Positions 27,569 through 36,491 of a DNA stretch of 64,000 nt are shown here, one piece after another. The DNA comes from Enteropsectra breve (taxonomy: Eukaryota; Microsporidia), in contig JALPMN010000643.1 of NCBI GenBank assembly GCA_024243835.1, positions 22,605 to 86,604 on the forward strand. The letters are read 5' to 3'. The position numbers and the translations under genes are program-made. Under the pieces are notes generated by a model. The model saw nothing but the letters and a program-made list of their open reading frames with translations. It did no database searches and had not been told where the DNA came from. Position 1 is the stretch's first letter, and each line of letters starts with the position of its first letter.

Positions 27569-27734
27569 AGGGATTCACCCTTAGCATACGCAGCGCGCTT
27601 TGCTTTCCGCCGCCTCTTTATTAATGTGTGTTGGCTGTCCACACTGGGTCCTTTTCATTAAACCTCCAATAATTAAAGCCCGAAAGGGTATGATCGGGCT
27701 GGTGCCAAGAATGAGTATGCAGTGAGGAAAAGGA
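27569..27734. ncRNA. Candidate structured RNA with pseudoknot, strand uncertain
   Basis: This GC-rich patch in AT-rich intergenic DNA contains several exact pairings. Hairpin AGGG(27569-27572)/CCCT(27578-27581). Helix A GCATAC(27584-27589)/GTATGC(27715-27720). Helix B TCCTTTTC(27649-27656)/GAAAAGGA(27727-27734). Hairpin AGCCCG(27677-27682)/CGGGCT(27695-27700). Helices A and B interlock, forming a pseudoknot like P2/P4 of RNase P or MRP RNA. Conserved RNase P boxes (CR-I, CR-V) were not recognised, and the loop between helix B arms is short. It could be a reduced RNase P/MRP RNA, a telomerase-type RNA or another ncRNA. No long open frame occupies it. Confidence 0.5.
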
Positions 27735-27997
27735 TTTATCACTTTTATATTTTGTGCATTGACCTATGAATAAAGTATTTATTACTATTTCCATATGAAT
27801 ATTTAAATAGAGTTTTATTAAATAAGATGTTACGCTATTAATCTAAGAACAAATGTATACGAGCTTATTCTAAATATTTCAAGTATGATTTCATGGAGCT
27901 TAATGGATAATATCCTTAAATAAAACATAATCAATAGTAATGCAGTTGTACCGTTCCAAAAAGCGCTTTTGCAACGTGAGATAATATAAGAGGTATC

Positions 27998-28068
27998 TTA
28001 ATTATCCTATTCTTTATCAGTCTTCTTTAATTAGTCTATTCTTTATCAGTCTAATCTTAATTAGTCTA
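27998..28068. repeat. Tandem repeat, 30-nt unit, about 2.4 copies
   Basis: Units begin TTAATTA(T/G)(C/T)CTA and contain TTCTTTATCAGTCT. The last copy is partial. It sits 40 nt upstream of the Hsh49-like start, so it forms part of that promoter. Confidence 0.8.
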
Positions 28069-28107
28069 ATCGCAATGGGATAAATCCAAACTAAACAGAC
28101 CCTAACA

Positions 28108-28560
28108 ATGCCAACAAAAGTACCAACGGCATTTATCTCAAACATTTCGTACAGAATAACCAGAAAAGACCTTTACGAGCTGTTTATTCAGGTAACACCC
28201 ATTAGAGATGTAAAATACGACTCTAAAATAGCACATATCAAGTACAACAGCATCAAAGACATGGAAATGTCAATCGAAAAACTCAACAAGGTTGCACTCT
28301 ACGGAAGGCCACTGTCCGTAGAGGCCGTGGAAACTAAAACAATAATCTATGCAGTGTTTTCAAGAAGTACTCCATTGGGGATTGTCTTAAACGCATTCAA
28401 AAAATATGGTTCCTGCAAGTGCAAAGCTACGGGCGAAGGGAGCTACAAGATTATTTACAGGAGGGAAAGGGATGCAACGATGGCAAAGCAGGAGCTACAA
28501 AATACCAGGATATATGGCCGAATGTTAACCGTCAGCAGGAACTTGGATAAAACAGACTGA
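28108..28560 (+). CDS. HSH49: Two-RRM splicing factor, Hsh49/SF3B4-like
   Basis: 150 residues. Two compact RRMs: RRM1 (about 7-75) starts A-F-I-S-N-I-S-Y-R-I-T-R-K-D-L-Y-E-L-F-I-Q-V-T-P-I and ends L-Y-G-R-P-L-S-V, closely following SF3B4 (L-L-W-E-L-F-L-Q-A-G-P-V...L-Y-G-K-P-I-x-V). RRM2 (about 80-146) is divergent. Hsh49 belongs to SF3b in U2 snRNP and helps hold the branch-point region. Its presence suggests that a spliceosome is retained, although I see no intron in this window. The Pro-rich tail of larger orthologues is absent. CCC lies six bases before the ATG. Confidence 0.8.
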   Translation: MPTKVPTAFISNISYRITRKDLYELFIQVTPIRDVKYDSKIAHIKYNSIKDMEMSIEKLNKVALYGRPLSVEAVETKTIIYAVFSRSTPLGIVLNAFKKYGSCKCKATGEGSYKIIYRRERDATMAKQELQNTRIYGRMLTVSRNLDKTD

Positions 28561-28597
28561 AACTATTGGAGAGAATGTTAAGATTCTAAGGATTTAG

Positions 28598-28731
28598 TAA
28601 GTCGTGTGAATTGCAATATGAATCAAAATGACTTTAAACTCTACTTTATAAATAGATTTTATAAAATAGAGTTTAACTAGGACTCTATAAGCATGAAGTC
28701 TATTAAATCAAAAAACAATTTACACGACTTA
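28598..28731. repeat. Large imperfect inverted repeat between converging genes
   Basis: Outer arms at 28598-28613 and 28716-28731 match in 15 of 16 positions. An inner hairpin (about 28635-28674) has TTAAACTCTA facing TAGAGTTTAA. Together they could fold into one long stem-loop of about 134 nt. It lies between the stops of two converging genes, so it may act as a shared terminator hairpin or be a small miniature inverted-repeat element. Confidence 0.65.
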
Positions 28732-28783
28732 ATAAATACAAATATGACTAGAAAAGCTGTATAGTTTTATTTACATGTGATGT

Positions 28784-29602
28784 TCATTTCATAATTTTAA
28801 GATTCTTAATTCTATTTGTTATTTCAAATTCGAAGTCTTCGAGATTTATATTAAGGCTGCAGTACTCCATTTTCTCAATAAAATCAAGTGCCCCGAGCGC
28901 TGTGGTCAGGTAGTACATGTCTTCATTGTTGTACTGTGAGAAGGCCATGCAGTCACAGCATATGTCTGTGTTCAGGCCGTGGGTGCATCCGATGTCACAG
29001 GCTTTCAGGGGCGTTCTCCTGAAATCATACATAAACTTCACGTGCAGGTAGAGATCTACGATCTCAGCCTTAAGAAACAGGTAGATTAGCTGCGGAAAAA
29101 AGGCGTCCTGGCCAGCATTCCGTCCGATCGCCTTATAAAGCTTATTCATGGCTGTCATGTAGCATCTTATTTTCATCGAGGGCTGATCTGCTGCTGCCAT
29201 TTCTTCCAATAGAAAAACTATATTTTTCAGCGCTATTGGCTGCGAAATGTTGAGGTGCTGGGGATGTATCCACTGATACAGCGCTATCTTTTTGTTTATC
29301 ATGTGTGCATGGCCATTGTTTGCCTGCCTGTATTTGCGAAATAGGCCTTCTGTAACGATCTTCTCGACCCAGAGCATGGCTGCTTCACAAAAAATACCGT
29401 ATCTGCTGCTCAGGTGCGTGTAAAATTTAAATACTTCGCCGGGTTCTGCAGCAATCAGGTCCTGCTGGCCAATAAAAGCCTTTATTTCATCGATGAGTGG
29501 GGTGCCTTCCATGCTCACAAAGGCCTTTAGACATTTGTATTTGCATTTTTCTCTCATAAATCTATAAATAATGGATAAATAAGGAGATACAATATAAAAC
29601 AT
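28784..29602 (-). CDS. VPS9: VPS9-domain Rab5-type GEF with Cys-rich insertion
   Basis: 272 residues. VPS9 proteins load GTP on Rab5-family GTPases in endosomal traffic. The VPS9 core spans about 103-248: G-Q-D-A-F-F-P-Q-L-I-Y-L-F-L-K-A (162-179, matching G-A-D-x-F-x-P-V-L-I-Y-x-x-x-x-A), V-K-F-M-Y-D-F-R, and Y-Y-L-T-T-A-L-G-A-L-D-F-I-E (230-243). The catalytic Asp (D166) and Tyr are kept. Between F-R-x-x-P and Y-Y-L-T, about 25 extra residues carry five Cys (202, 206, 215, 216, 218). Start codons at 29602, 29557 and 29512 are all possible; I kept the longest. The N-terminal 30 residues are hydrophobic-basic and may not be translated. Confidence 0.83.
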   Translation of the reverse strand: MFYIVSPYLSIIYRFMREKCKYKCLKAFVSMEGTPLIDEIKAFIGQQDLIAAEPGEVFKFYTHLSSRYGIFCEAAMLWVEKIVTEGLFRKYRQANNGHAHMINKKIALYQWIHPQHLNISQPIALKNIVFLLEEMAAADQPSMKIRCYMTAMNKLYKAIGRNAGQDAFFPQLIYLFLKAEIVDLYLHVKFMYDFRRTPLKACDIGCTHGLNTDICCDCMAFSQYNNEDMYYLTTALGALDFIEKMEYCSLNINLEDFEFEITNRIKNLKIMK

Positions 29603-30250
29603 GCTTTAAAACACACTTTGGGAATAAATCAAAACTGCCAATAAAGGTATACAGTCGTTGCAAAAAGAGCTATATGCTTTATAAAATACTTTAGCATTAT
29701 TTTAAATATACAAGCAGAACACTTACCGGGCCTTCAGCTTTAAATTCTTTGTTTTTGCTTTCTATTTGGATTATTAACCGTTGACAGGACCAATACTTTA
29801 TTATTTTGTTATTTCTGTTTGAGTAACAAAAATAAACATGAAACAGGCTAGTTTATATAAAAACGCTTTAAAAAGCAAAGTATTTTCAAAGTATATTTGT
29901 ACCACTAACAAATTTTACAATCATTTACAGGAAGTTGTATATGGGTTTGAAGATAATATTCTTGCTACTTTCGCGAACTTTATTTTTAACTGCAAATCGG
30001 AAAGAATGGCATGTGCAAACAGTTATGATGCTACTAATAGCCTCTGTATTGATCGCTCGTTTAAAGATAATACCAGAAATAAGTTCCATTTAACTACAAA
30101 ATGAATACAGTTTGTCATAATTAATTCGTACAGCCCATATGGCCCATGATAAATATGGCCAATGATAAAAAATGCAATGGTAAAAATTTTGGTTTCCTTT
30201 TGTGCTGCAACCGAAAAAAATTTTGTTGAAAATTTTTTTACAAGCCCATA
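29603..30250. other. Divergent intergenic region
   Basis: AT-rich, about 650 bp. An 88-codon frame at 29838-30104 was not accepted. The right end carries the uS5 start signal. Confidence 0.5.
30229..30247 (+). promoter_or_regulatory. Start signal of uS5
   Basis: A run of A, a run of T, then AC-AAG-CCC, three bases before the ATG at 30251. Confidence 0.6.
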
Positions 30251-30976
30251 ATGGCTAGAGAGGGAGCAAGCAACAAGCCACAATTTCGCAGAGAACAGGA
30301 ATGGATCCCAAGAACCAATCTTGGTAGATTAGTCAAAATGGGAAAGATCACCAATATAGAGGAGATTTTCCGCCACTCAATCAGAATACAGGAGGCTGAA
30401 ATTGTCGATCATCTTCTTGGCAAGGGCGCCCTTACAGAGGAGCTTCTTTCCGTTAAGTCCGTACAGAAGCAGTGCAAGGCCGGACAGAAGACATCAATGA
30501 AGGTTGTTGCCTGTGTCGGAAACGGAAACGGATACATCGGTATCGGAGGACACACAGCCAGAGAGCTTTCCTCGGCTATCAAGGGCGCCGTTAACCAGGC
30601 CAAAATGAATCTCGTGCCTGTAAGAATGGGACAGTGGGATGGAAATGACGGAACAAAGCACACCGTTGCAACAAGAGCCTCTGGAAAGTGTGGATCAGTC
30701 ACTGTCAAGGTTGTACCAGCACCCCTCGGAGCCGGTATTGAGCTTTCCAAGATCCACTCCAAGATTTTTGAGCTTGCTGGAATCAAGGACATCTACGTCA
30801 AGTCCTTCGGTTGCACAAAGACCACTGAAAATCTTGCAAAGGCCATTGTCAAGGCACTAGAGAATTCCTCCAATATGTATGTTCCAGACCAGTGGGAGTC
30901 TGCAGCCAAGGTTGTTAATCCATTGTCTGAGTACAGCGAGTTGGCTTCAAAGCTTGATAAAGTAGCTATGAATTAA
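30251..30976 (+). CDS. RPS2: Small-subunit ribosomal protein uS5
   Basis: 241 residues. uS5 sits at the mRNA entry side of the 40S subunit and contributes to decoding fidelity. The eukaryotic N-terminus (W-I-P-R-T-N-L-G-R-L-V) leads into the S5 double-stranded-RNA-binding domain (about 75-140: K-A-G-Q-K-T-S-M-K-V-V-A-C-V-G-N-G-N-G-Y-I-G-I-G). The S5 C-terminal domain follows (about 150-215: V-K-V-V-P-A-P-L-G-A-G-I-E-L-S and G-I-K-D-I-Y-V-K-S-F-G). Length is close to the fungal protein minus the RGG tail. Codons are richer in G/C than neighbouring genes, as expected for a highly expressed gene. Confidence 0.97.
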   Translation: MAREGASNKPQFRREQEWIPRTNLGRLVKMGKITNIEEIFRHSIRIQEAEIVDHLLGKGALTEELLSVKSVQKQCKAGQKTSMKVVACVGNGNGYIGIGGHTARELSSAIKGAVNQAKMNLVPVRMGQWDGNDGTKHTVATRASGKCGSVTVKVVPAPLGAGIELSKIHSKIFELAGIKDIYVKSFGCTKTTENLAKAIVKALENSSNMYVPDQWESAAKVVNPLSEYSELASKLDKVAMN

Positions 30977-31640
30977 AACTTTTAGTTAAGCAGTTTAATT
31001 GTTTTTGGATATGTTTCGGGAAAAAGTTTTTAAAATTTTTATTCAAATAAATTATAGCTGTTAAATAACTTTATATTTTTACCCTCATGCCATTAAACAT
31101 TCCTTAAACCAGTAATTAGTTGTTACAATAGTAGATATTCAATACAGAAATGCTATTGCAAGTATCTTGATAATGTTTTAGCTACAGAATTTGCAATGTA
31201 AAACATTACTTTGATCCAGATATTTACAAGCTTTTGCAATAGACAGTGTATTAATAAACTCATTTTACTATAAAGTATTGTAATAAGACTTAAAATTGCA
31301 TAGGTTGAGGCTTATTTTAAGCTTGTGCGTATTTTTATATCATTACAGACGGTTGAATCTCTGTATATAAATAAATTCAGTAATAATATTATAAGAATAG
31401 TGATACTAGTGCTATATTATGATACATCTGTCGCTTGTATATTTCTTTACTACAAGAATTCACTATTGAAAGGCAATATCATCATTATGAACGTACCACT
31501 ACAGAGATAATTACATAGATCAACAAACAATGTAAAAAGTAATATATTCATAATGCACATATTCCATCTTAAATCTATTTCTAAATACCGTGCAGGCTGG
31601 CTGTTTTATAAATATTTGCTCTATAAAAATTTTACCCTGT
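30977..31640. other. Intergenic region
   Basis: AT-rich, about 660 bp, no accepted gene. Ends in the Spt6 start signal. Confidence 0.5.
31625..31637 (+). promoter_or_regulatory. AAAAATTTTACCC start signal of Spt6
   Basis: Exact composite motif ending three bases before the ATG at 31641. It decides against the in-frame upstream codon at 31590. Confidence 0.7.
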
Positions 31641-34229
31641 ATGGCCTACAGCAGTGACTCTGAAGACATTCAGATAACAAGAAACAAGAAAAACAGCCGT
31701 ACTAAGCAGCACAGCAAAAGAAGCATTTTTGATTCCAGCGACGAAAATTCTCTCAGCTCCCGGGAAGATGCCGAGTTTGAGCCGCTCTTTCTGGAGATAT
31801 TCGGAAATGGCGAGGAATACGCGTATATATACAGTGCCAACGAGGAAAAAGAGGATTCAGAGCAGAGCCAGCCGCGTGTAGATGAGGAGGAGTGTCTGAG
31901 ATACGTAAAAAATGCACTGCTTGCGGGGGAGTGGTGCAGCATTTTGCTGGGGAGCCTGACCGATGAAATTTTTTACAAAATATTGGGAGGCTATTCGCCA
32001 GAGTATTTGGCGCTGCACCAAAACAGACTCGATGTAAAATCCTGCTACTATGTAAAAGACCTGATAGAGGAATATAAGGCCTACAGCAAGATGCCCAAGC
32101 AGCACCAGAATGGATCTTCCTACTTCTCACAGAGTGCCAACAAGAATGATGATACTGATTTTAATATGAACGGTCTTCTGAATATAACGGAATATGTAAA
32201 AAACCTGCTTTCAATGACCAAAGAGCATGAGCCCAGTGAGCAGACGGATATTTTCATACCATCCTTTAGCTCAGACAGTAGCCTTAATCTTGATGCAACC
32301 AAAACGAAGTACAAGCGAGTGATAAATCAGTTGGCTAAAAATTCTGTATTCCAGGATAGAGTATACAAACTCTATGAAAATAGCTTGATAACCGGAAAAT
32401 CTTCATACGAGCCTGTCATAGAACTGTACTGCACAAGAAATAGATCGAACAACGATTTGATAAGAAAGGTAATAATAGAAGAGGCAATAGAAAGAGTGAA
32501 CATCAATAAGAAAAGCGTATTCAATAAAATGGTTCAACAGGGCCTTATAGAAGGCGAGAACAAGCAAAGACTGGTTGATTTTAATGACTTTTCGGGACTA
32601 GCAAGCCTCATTGTGAATCTCTGGGGGCGGTCTGGAAGATACGCGGGAATATACCAGGAAAAGGGGTATGTGAAGATCGCTCTTCTGGACGAGTCTGGGC
32701 ATCTTGTTGGGACGAGCATCTTCAAGGATTCTGATTATATGGCCATAAGGGAATTTATTGGTGCTACAGAGATGGTTTGTATTTCAGCCCAGTCACCGGC
32801 GGTAAAGTATTTCATTCAGAATCTGGGCATTCCAATTTACTATGTGCCCAAGGAACTGAGTCTCTTTGCTGATTATAAAGAATTTTCCATTGCATTCAAC
32901 ATCGCTGCTGTTGTCCAAAATCCCTTTGTATATTTTTCCAGGATGAGTAAATCCCACGGGTATTCCATTTCTACGAACGACTACGTGGCAATCAGTCCCT
33001 TCTACAAGGGCATTCAGCTTGCCATCTCTCTGGTCAAGCCTGACTGGAGAACGATGGCCAAGTACAAGAACAGCCACATGCTTTTTGAGATTCTAAATCT
33101 GTGTTTTACCGATCAGCATTTTGACTATGAAAATGTAGATTCTCTGGAAAAACTGAATGAGGTTTTTAGTGAGGCACAGTTTGCAAATATTGGAACATTT
33201 TTCACTCTCGAAGACTCATCACAGCCCCTTGATGCCTCATTTGTGCATCCAAGAGACTATTCGATGGCAACGGTAATCTGCACAGGTGCGTATTTCAGTC
33301 TTAACGGGCATATGGAGAATACTGGGAGCAGAGATATAGTGAGTTCCATGCTCAAGAGAAGCAGTGATCTTCATACAGTGAATCTTCCGAACGATAACCC
33401 TGAGGAATACTATGAGACAAAGTGTATTTTGGACCAGCTTACTGTGGACAAGCCGCGTGGATTCAACGGCGCAAATGACGAACAGATTTTCAATGATGTT
33501 GTTTATGAGCTGAAGGAGGGCGAGGTCTACGAGGGAACGGTCGTAAAAGATGCGAATGACTATCTGATTGTTGAAGTAAAAGGTGCTGCGGTTTTTGTAA
33601 GGAAAATCAGTGAAAATTATGATTTAAATCAAAATGTGAAAGTAGAGGTGGTTAAGAAAGTGGTAGCAATGCTGAACTACACAGGAACAATTGTTCATGA
33701 GAAGAGCGTGTCTACAGGGCATATGTTTGAAAAGCATCCGCTGTTCAGAAATGTTCCCCACGAGACACTGCTGCACATGCTGAGAAACTCAAGTGACCTG
33801 GTACTTCTGCGGCCGTCTTCTGTGGAAAACAGCTTTGTCGTGGTATGCAAAATAAAAGACAGGCTGTTTTTCCTCTATCGCGTCTCTGAGATTAATGAAA
33901 ACTGCTATGAGCACCAGGCAAGGAAATACACAAGCATCGATCACTTCATTGCCACATACATCAAGGGCGTGTTTAAATTGGTACGAGAAATATTCTCGTT
34001 CAAATACTATTTTGACTGCAGCAAGACGGCTATTCCACATCTGCAGAACGGGGGAAACTACCTGCGCTATGCGGTGAGCTTTTCAGAAGAAAATCCAGGA
34101 TACCTGGAGTTTTACTATAAAAACAAGAAGGCTATGGTAAAGATTGACAGCAGCAGCCTGGTGTACAAAAATACGGCATTTCCAAATTTGATGGAGTTTA
34201 TAAGTTATGCCAAAAAGAATTTTATATAG
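31641..34229 (+). CDS. SPT6: Spt6-like transcription elongation factor and histone chaperone
   Basis: 862 residues, far shorter than yeast Spt6 (about 1450). Spt6 travels with RNA polymerase II and reassembles nucleosomes. An acidic, Ser-rich N-terminus (1-60) is followed by helical modules and a YqgF-like RNase H fold (about 330-445: Y-V-K-I-A-L-L-D-E-S-G, then I-S-A-Q-S-P-A-V-K-Y). Next come a helix-hairpin-helix and DLD-like part (about 490-560) and an S1-like barrel (about 625-690: G-E-V-Y-E-G-T-V-V-K-D). The C-terminal tandem SH2 (about 695-862) has H-P-L-F-R-N-V...L-L-R-P-S-S, where the R-P-S-S matches the Spt6 SH2 phosphopeptide pocket. CCC lies three bases before the ATG. Confidence 0.9.
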   Translation: MAYSSDSEDIQITRNKKNSRTKQHSKRSIFDSSDENSLSSREDAEFEPLFLEIFGNGEEYAYIYSANEEKEDSEQSQPRVDEEECLRYVKNALLAGEWCSILLGSLTDEIFYKILGGYSPEYLALHQNRLDVKSCYYVKDLIEEYKAYSKMPKQHQNGSSYFSQSANKNDDTDFNMNGLLNITEYVKNLLSMTKEHEPSEQTDIFIPSFSSDSSLNLDATKTKYKRVINQLAKNSVFQDRVYKLYENSLITGKSSYEPVIELYCTRNRSNNDLIRKVIIEEAIERVNINKKSVFNKMVQQGLIEGENKQRLVDFNDFSGLASLIVNLWGRSGRYAGIYQEKGYVKIALLDESGHLVGTSIFKDSDYMAIREFIGATEMVCISAQSPAVKYFIQNLGIPIYYVPKELSLFADYKEFSIAFNIAAVVQNPFVYFSRMSKSHGYSISTNDYVAISPFYKGIQLAISLVKPDWRTMAKYKNSHMLFEILNLCFTDQHFDYENVDSLEKLNEVFSEAQFANIGTFFTLEDSSQPLDASFVHPRDYSMATVICTGAYFSLNGHMENTGSRDIVSSMLKRSSDLHTVNLPNDNPEEYYETKCILDQLTVDKPRGFNGANDEQIFNDVVYELKEGEVYEGTVVKDANDYLIVEVKGAAVFVRKISENYDLNQNVKVEVVKKVVAMLNYTGTIVHEKSVSTGHMFEKHPLFRNVPHETLLHMLRNSSDLVLLRPSSVENSFVVVCKIKDRLFFLYRVSEINENCYEHQARKYTSIDHFIATYIKGVFKLVREIFSFKYYFDCSKTAIPHLQNGGNYLRYAVSFSEENPGYLEFYYKNKKAMVKIDSSSLVYKNTAFPNLMEFISYAKKNFI

Positions 34230-34664
34230 AAATATTAAATTATATCTTCATTCGACTGTATTTACGCTAGTGTTTAATTACACTTGTAATTAATAGGAAA
34301 CTAAACGCTTAATTTCATTTAAAGTTTCATAGTCATTGCTGTCTATTGCCCATAGATAGTGATGATATAATTAAAATGCCCTTGTGTTTGCCATTCCTAT
34401 TTCCAACAAGCATGTTTAACACTAACTTTAATTATTTTTTAAGTGTAATAAAGATGCATATTTTAGTGTCAGACCTTAAATAAAGCTGAAATATCCAGTT
34501 TATAGGATTTATAAATCAAATGAAGGATGCAAGAAAGCAGTAAGGTAAATATGAGAAGACATTAATAAAGAAAGTTTAAAACACTTATTCACAACTTATA
34601 TTTGGCATAACTTATGTTTGATTCAAATTGTAGCAGCAAATTTAATTTATTTTTACAATTATAC
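34230..34664. other. Convergent intergenic region
   Basis: AT-rich, nothing assigned. Confidence 0.5.
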
Positions 34665-35219
34665 TTAATACAGCGCATCAGCGCGTATATCTTGCCCGCC
34701 CTGCAGTGTGGTCCTGTCTTTGTCTCTCAAGAGCGGCTTTCTCATATCATATGCATCCTCATCAGGATCCCCATAGTAGTCGTATATGGTGCGATATACT
34801 TCATAGCCAATGCCTTTGTAAAAGCTGATGGCTACTGAATTTGATGCACGCACGAAAAGATCGCTAAAATACGCACGCTTGTTGTTTCCAATCTGTTCCA
34901 GAAAGAGAAGAAGAGTCCTTCCAAATCCGATGCTTCGATAGGAAGGTCCAATTGATAGCGCGCTTAAATGCATGCAGAGATGCTCCTTGTACTCCATTTT
35001 TCCAAAGATATACCCGATAACCGGGTTTCGGTAAGAAAGCGATTCGTTGTTAAATTCTTCGCTTCCTCCGCCATATTTTCTTATGGTAATGAAGCTGTCC
35101 GAGTGGTTCTTCAGATAGGAAAGATAGTAGTCCGCCGTAAAGTTTTCTGATTTGCCGTCCATGTTGGCGATGTCCATTGTGAAGATATCCTCAGCTGACA
35201 TTGGCTCATAAATGTACAT
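34665..35219 (-). CDS. NAA20: NatB catalytic subunit Naa20 (N-terminal acetyltransferase)
   Basis: 184 residues. NatB acetylates N-termini beginning Met-Asp, Met-Glu, Met-Asn or Met-Gln on the ribosome. The acetyl-CoA loop R95-S-I-G-F-G100 follows L-S-I-G-P-S-Y. The strongly diagnostic Naa20 stretch is Y-F-S-D-L-F-V-R-A-S-N...F-Y-K-G-I-G-Y-E-V-Y-R-T, then Y-Y and G-D-P-D-E-D-A-Y-D-M-R-K. The last about 20 residues are a divergent polar tail. The minus-strand upstream region has A/T runs and ATCC before the ATG. The auxiliary subunit Naa25 is not in the window. Confidence 0.94.
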   Translation of the reverse strand: MYIYEPMSAEDIFTMDIANMDGKSENFTADYYLSYLKNHSDSFITIRKYGGGSEEFNNESLSYRNPVIGYIFGKMEYKEHLCMHLSALSIGPSYRSIGFGRTLLLFLEQIGNNKRAYFSDLFVRASNSVAISFYKGIGYEVYRTIYDYYGDPDEDAYDMRKPLLRDKDRTTLQGGQDIRADALY

Positions 35220-35223
35220 AAAA

Positions 35224-35243
35224 TGGATGATAGTAAAATTTTT
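35224..35243 (-). promoter_or_regulatory. Start signal of Naa20
   Basis: On the minus strand AAAAAATTTTAC, then TATCATCC, ending four bases before the ATG at 35219. Confidence 0.5.
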
Positions 35244-35519
35244 TAAAACTTCTATCTGCTTTACTATTTGATCCTAAATCTATTCAAATATCTATTCAAT
35301 TTCTATCGAAATATAGATTTGAACTTCATATATGAAGCATATTTAATTACATTATAATAGTTTAAATGCTTATTAGAATGTTACTTTTAAGGATTATTTT
35401 GTTATGATAAATAGCCATACTGAAAATCATTATACTCATATTTCTTGGCATCGCTCAGCCTTTCCATACCAGATCGTTGTGTTCGTCTCCAAAATAGACA
35501 GCATTCTGAGAACCCTTTG

Positions 35520-36491
35520 ATGCTAAATTTTGACAAAAAGAACAGAAAAACACGATGCTGCAAATACCATGGGTTTGCCGACATGGAAAAGATTGGAGAG
35601 GGCACATTCGGCCATGTTTTTCTTGGCTACTACAAGAACAAGAAGCTCGCGATTAAAAAGCTGGTGTACTCCAAGGACCCGCTCCATCTCACATCCATAC
35701 GCGAAATAAAAATGCTGAGATCGCTTTTTCATCCAAACATTGTGCAGCTCGAAGAGATTGTTGTCTGTGACTACCAGATATATCTGGTAATGCCGTACTA
35801 TGAGTTTGACTTGAGATCTCTGATAAACACACAGGCGCTCAGCCTAATGGAAGTTAAAGAGATATTCTACCAGATTGTAGAGGGTGTTAAATATATGCAT
35901 GACAAGGATCTGGTGCACAGGGATCTTAAAACAGCAAACATACTGATAGATGTGAAATCTTGTTCTGGAAGTGGTGCAATAAAAACAGACGATGAAGAAG
36001 ATGGAGAAATAGTCGATCAAAACTTTAAGAAGATGGCCATCAAAAACTTTAAATTTCAGGTAAAAATATGTGATTTTGGAATGTCCCGAGAGATGGCGAA
36101 AGACATGACGCCAGGAACAGTGACCCTGTGGTACCGCGCGCCAGAGCTGCTGCTTGGTGCTTCGCGCTATGGAAAGGGTGTTGATATTTGGTCTTTGGGC
36201 TGCATTTTGTACGAAACTCTTACTAAAAGAGTATTGTTCAAAGAAGACACAGAAATGGAGCAGCTGAAGAGGATTGTCGAAGCCTGCGGGCTTCCTAACG
36301 AAAATTCGGAGCTGCACAACGAATATTTGCGGAGAGGATTCGAACGAAGGGAAAGGGAATTTGAAGTATATGCGGAGGCAATAAATCAGGAATCAAAGGA
36401 CTTTCTCAGCAAGATATTTGTGCTCGATCCACTGGACAGAATTACAGCAAAAGAGTGTCTTGCGGATTCATTTTTTGATGCAGTGAGGTAA
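35520..36491 (+). CDS. Cyclin-dependent kinase, transcriptional type, with insertion before DFG
   Basis: 323 residues from ATG 35520 (CCC seven bases upstream; a longer frame starts at TTG 35445). Kinase landmarks: G-E-G-T-F-G (27-32), K46 of A-I-K-K, the cyclin-contact helix H-L-T-S-I-R-E (56-62) in place of PSTAIRE, H-R-D-L-K-T-A-N (133-140), D-F-G (185-187), and T-x-x-T-V-T-L-W-Y-R-A-P-E (the activation loop ends CDK-like). The S-I-R-E form and T-L-W-Y-R-A-P-E resemble CDK10/11, Ctk1 and Bur1, which act on RNA polymerase II. An about 33-residue acidic and Lys-rich insertion (146-178) separates the catalytic loop from D-F-G. The C-lobe is short. The cyclin partner is not in the window. Confidence 0.88.
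   Translation: MLNFDKKNRKTRCCKYHGFADMEKIGEGTFGHVFLGYYKNKKLAIKKLVYSKDPLHLTSIREIKMLRSLFHPNIVQLEEIVVCDYQIYLVMPYYEFDLRSLINTQALSLMEVKEIFYQIVEGVKYMHDKDLVHRDLKTANILIDVKSCSGSGAIKTDDEEDGEIVDQNFKKMAIKNFKFQVKICDFGMSREMAKDMTPGTVTLWYRAPELLLGASRYGKGVDIWSLGCILYETLTKRVLFKEDTEMEQLKRIVEACGLPNENSELHNEYLRRGFERREREFEVYAEAINQESKDFLSKIFVLDPLDRITAKECLADSFFDAVR

Larger units (their letters stand above)
27429..28107. other. Intergenic region with structured GC-rich patch and tandem repeat
   Basis: Holds the pseudoknot-capable patch at 27569-27734 and the 30-nt tandem repeat at 27998-28068, each listed separately. The remainder is AT-rich. Confidence 0.6.

Noticed and set aside
29838..30104. 88-codon plus-strand open frame
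   Set aside because: No CCC or GGG near its ATG, AT-rich codon composition like the surrounding intergenic DNA, no recognisable motif.
31325..31510. 61-codon plus-strand open frame upstream of Spt6
   Set aside because: Begins at GTG, composition is intergenic, hydrophobic runs are typical of translated AT-rich DNA.
35940..36060. Intron in the CDK gene
   Set aside because: The insertion keeps frame and lacks a GTAAGT-like donor and a branch-point plus AG acceptor.
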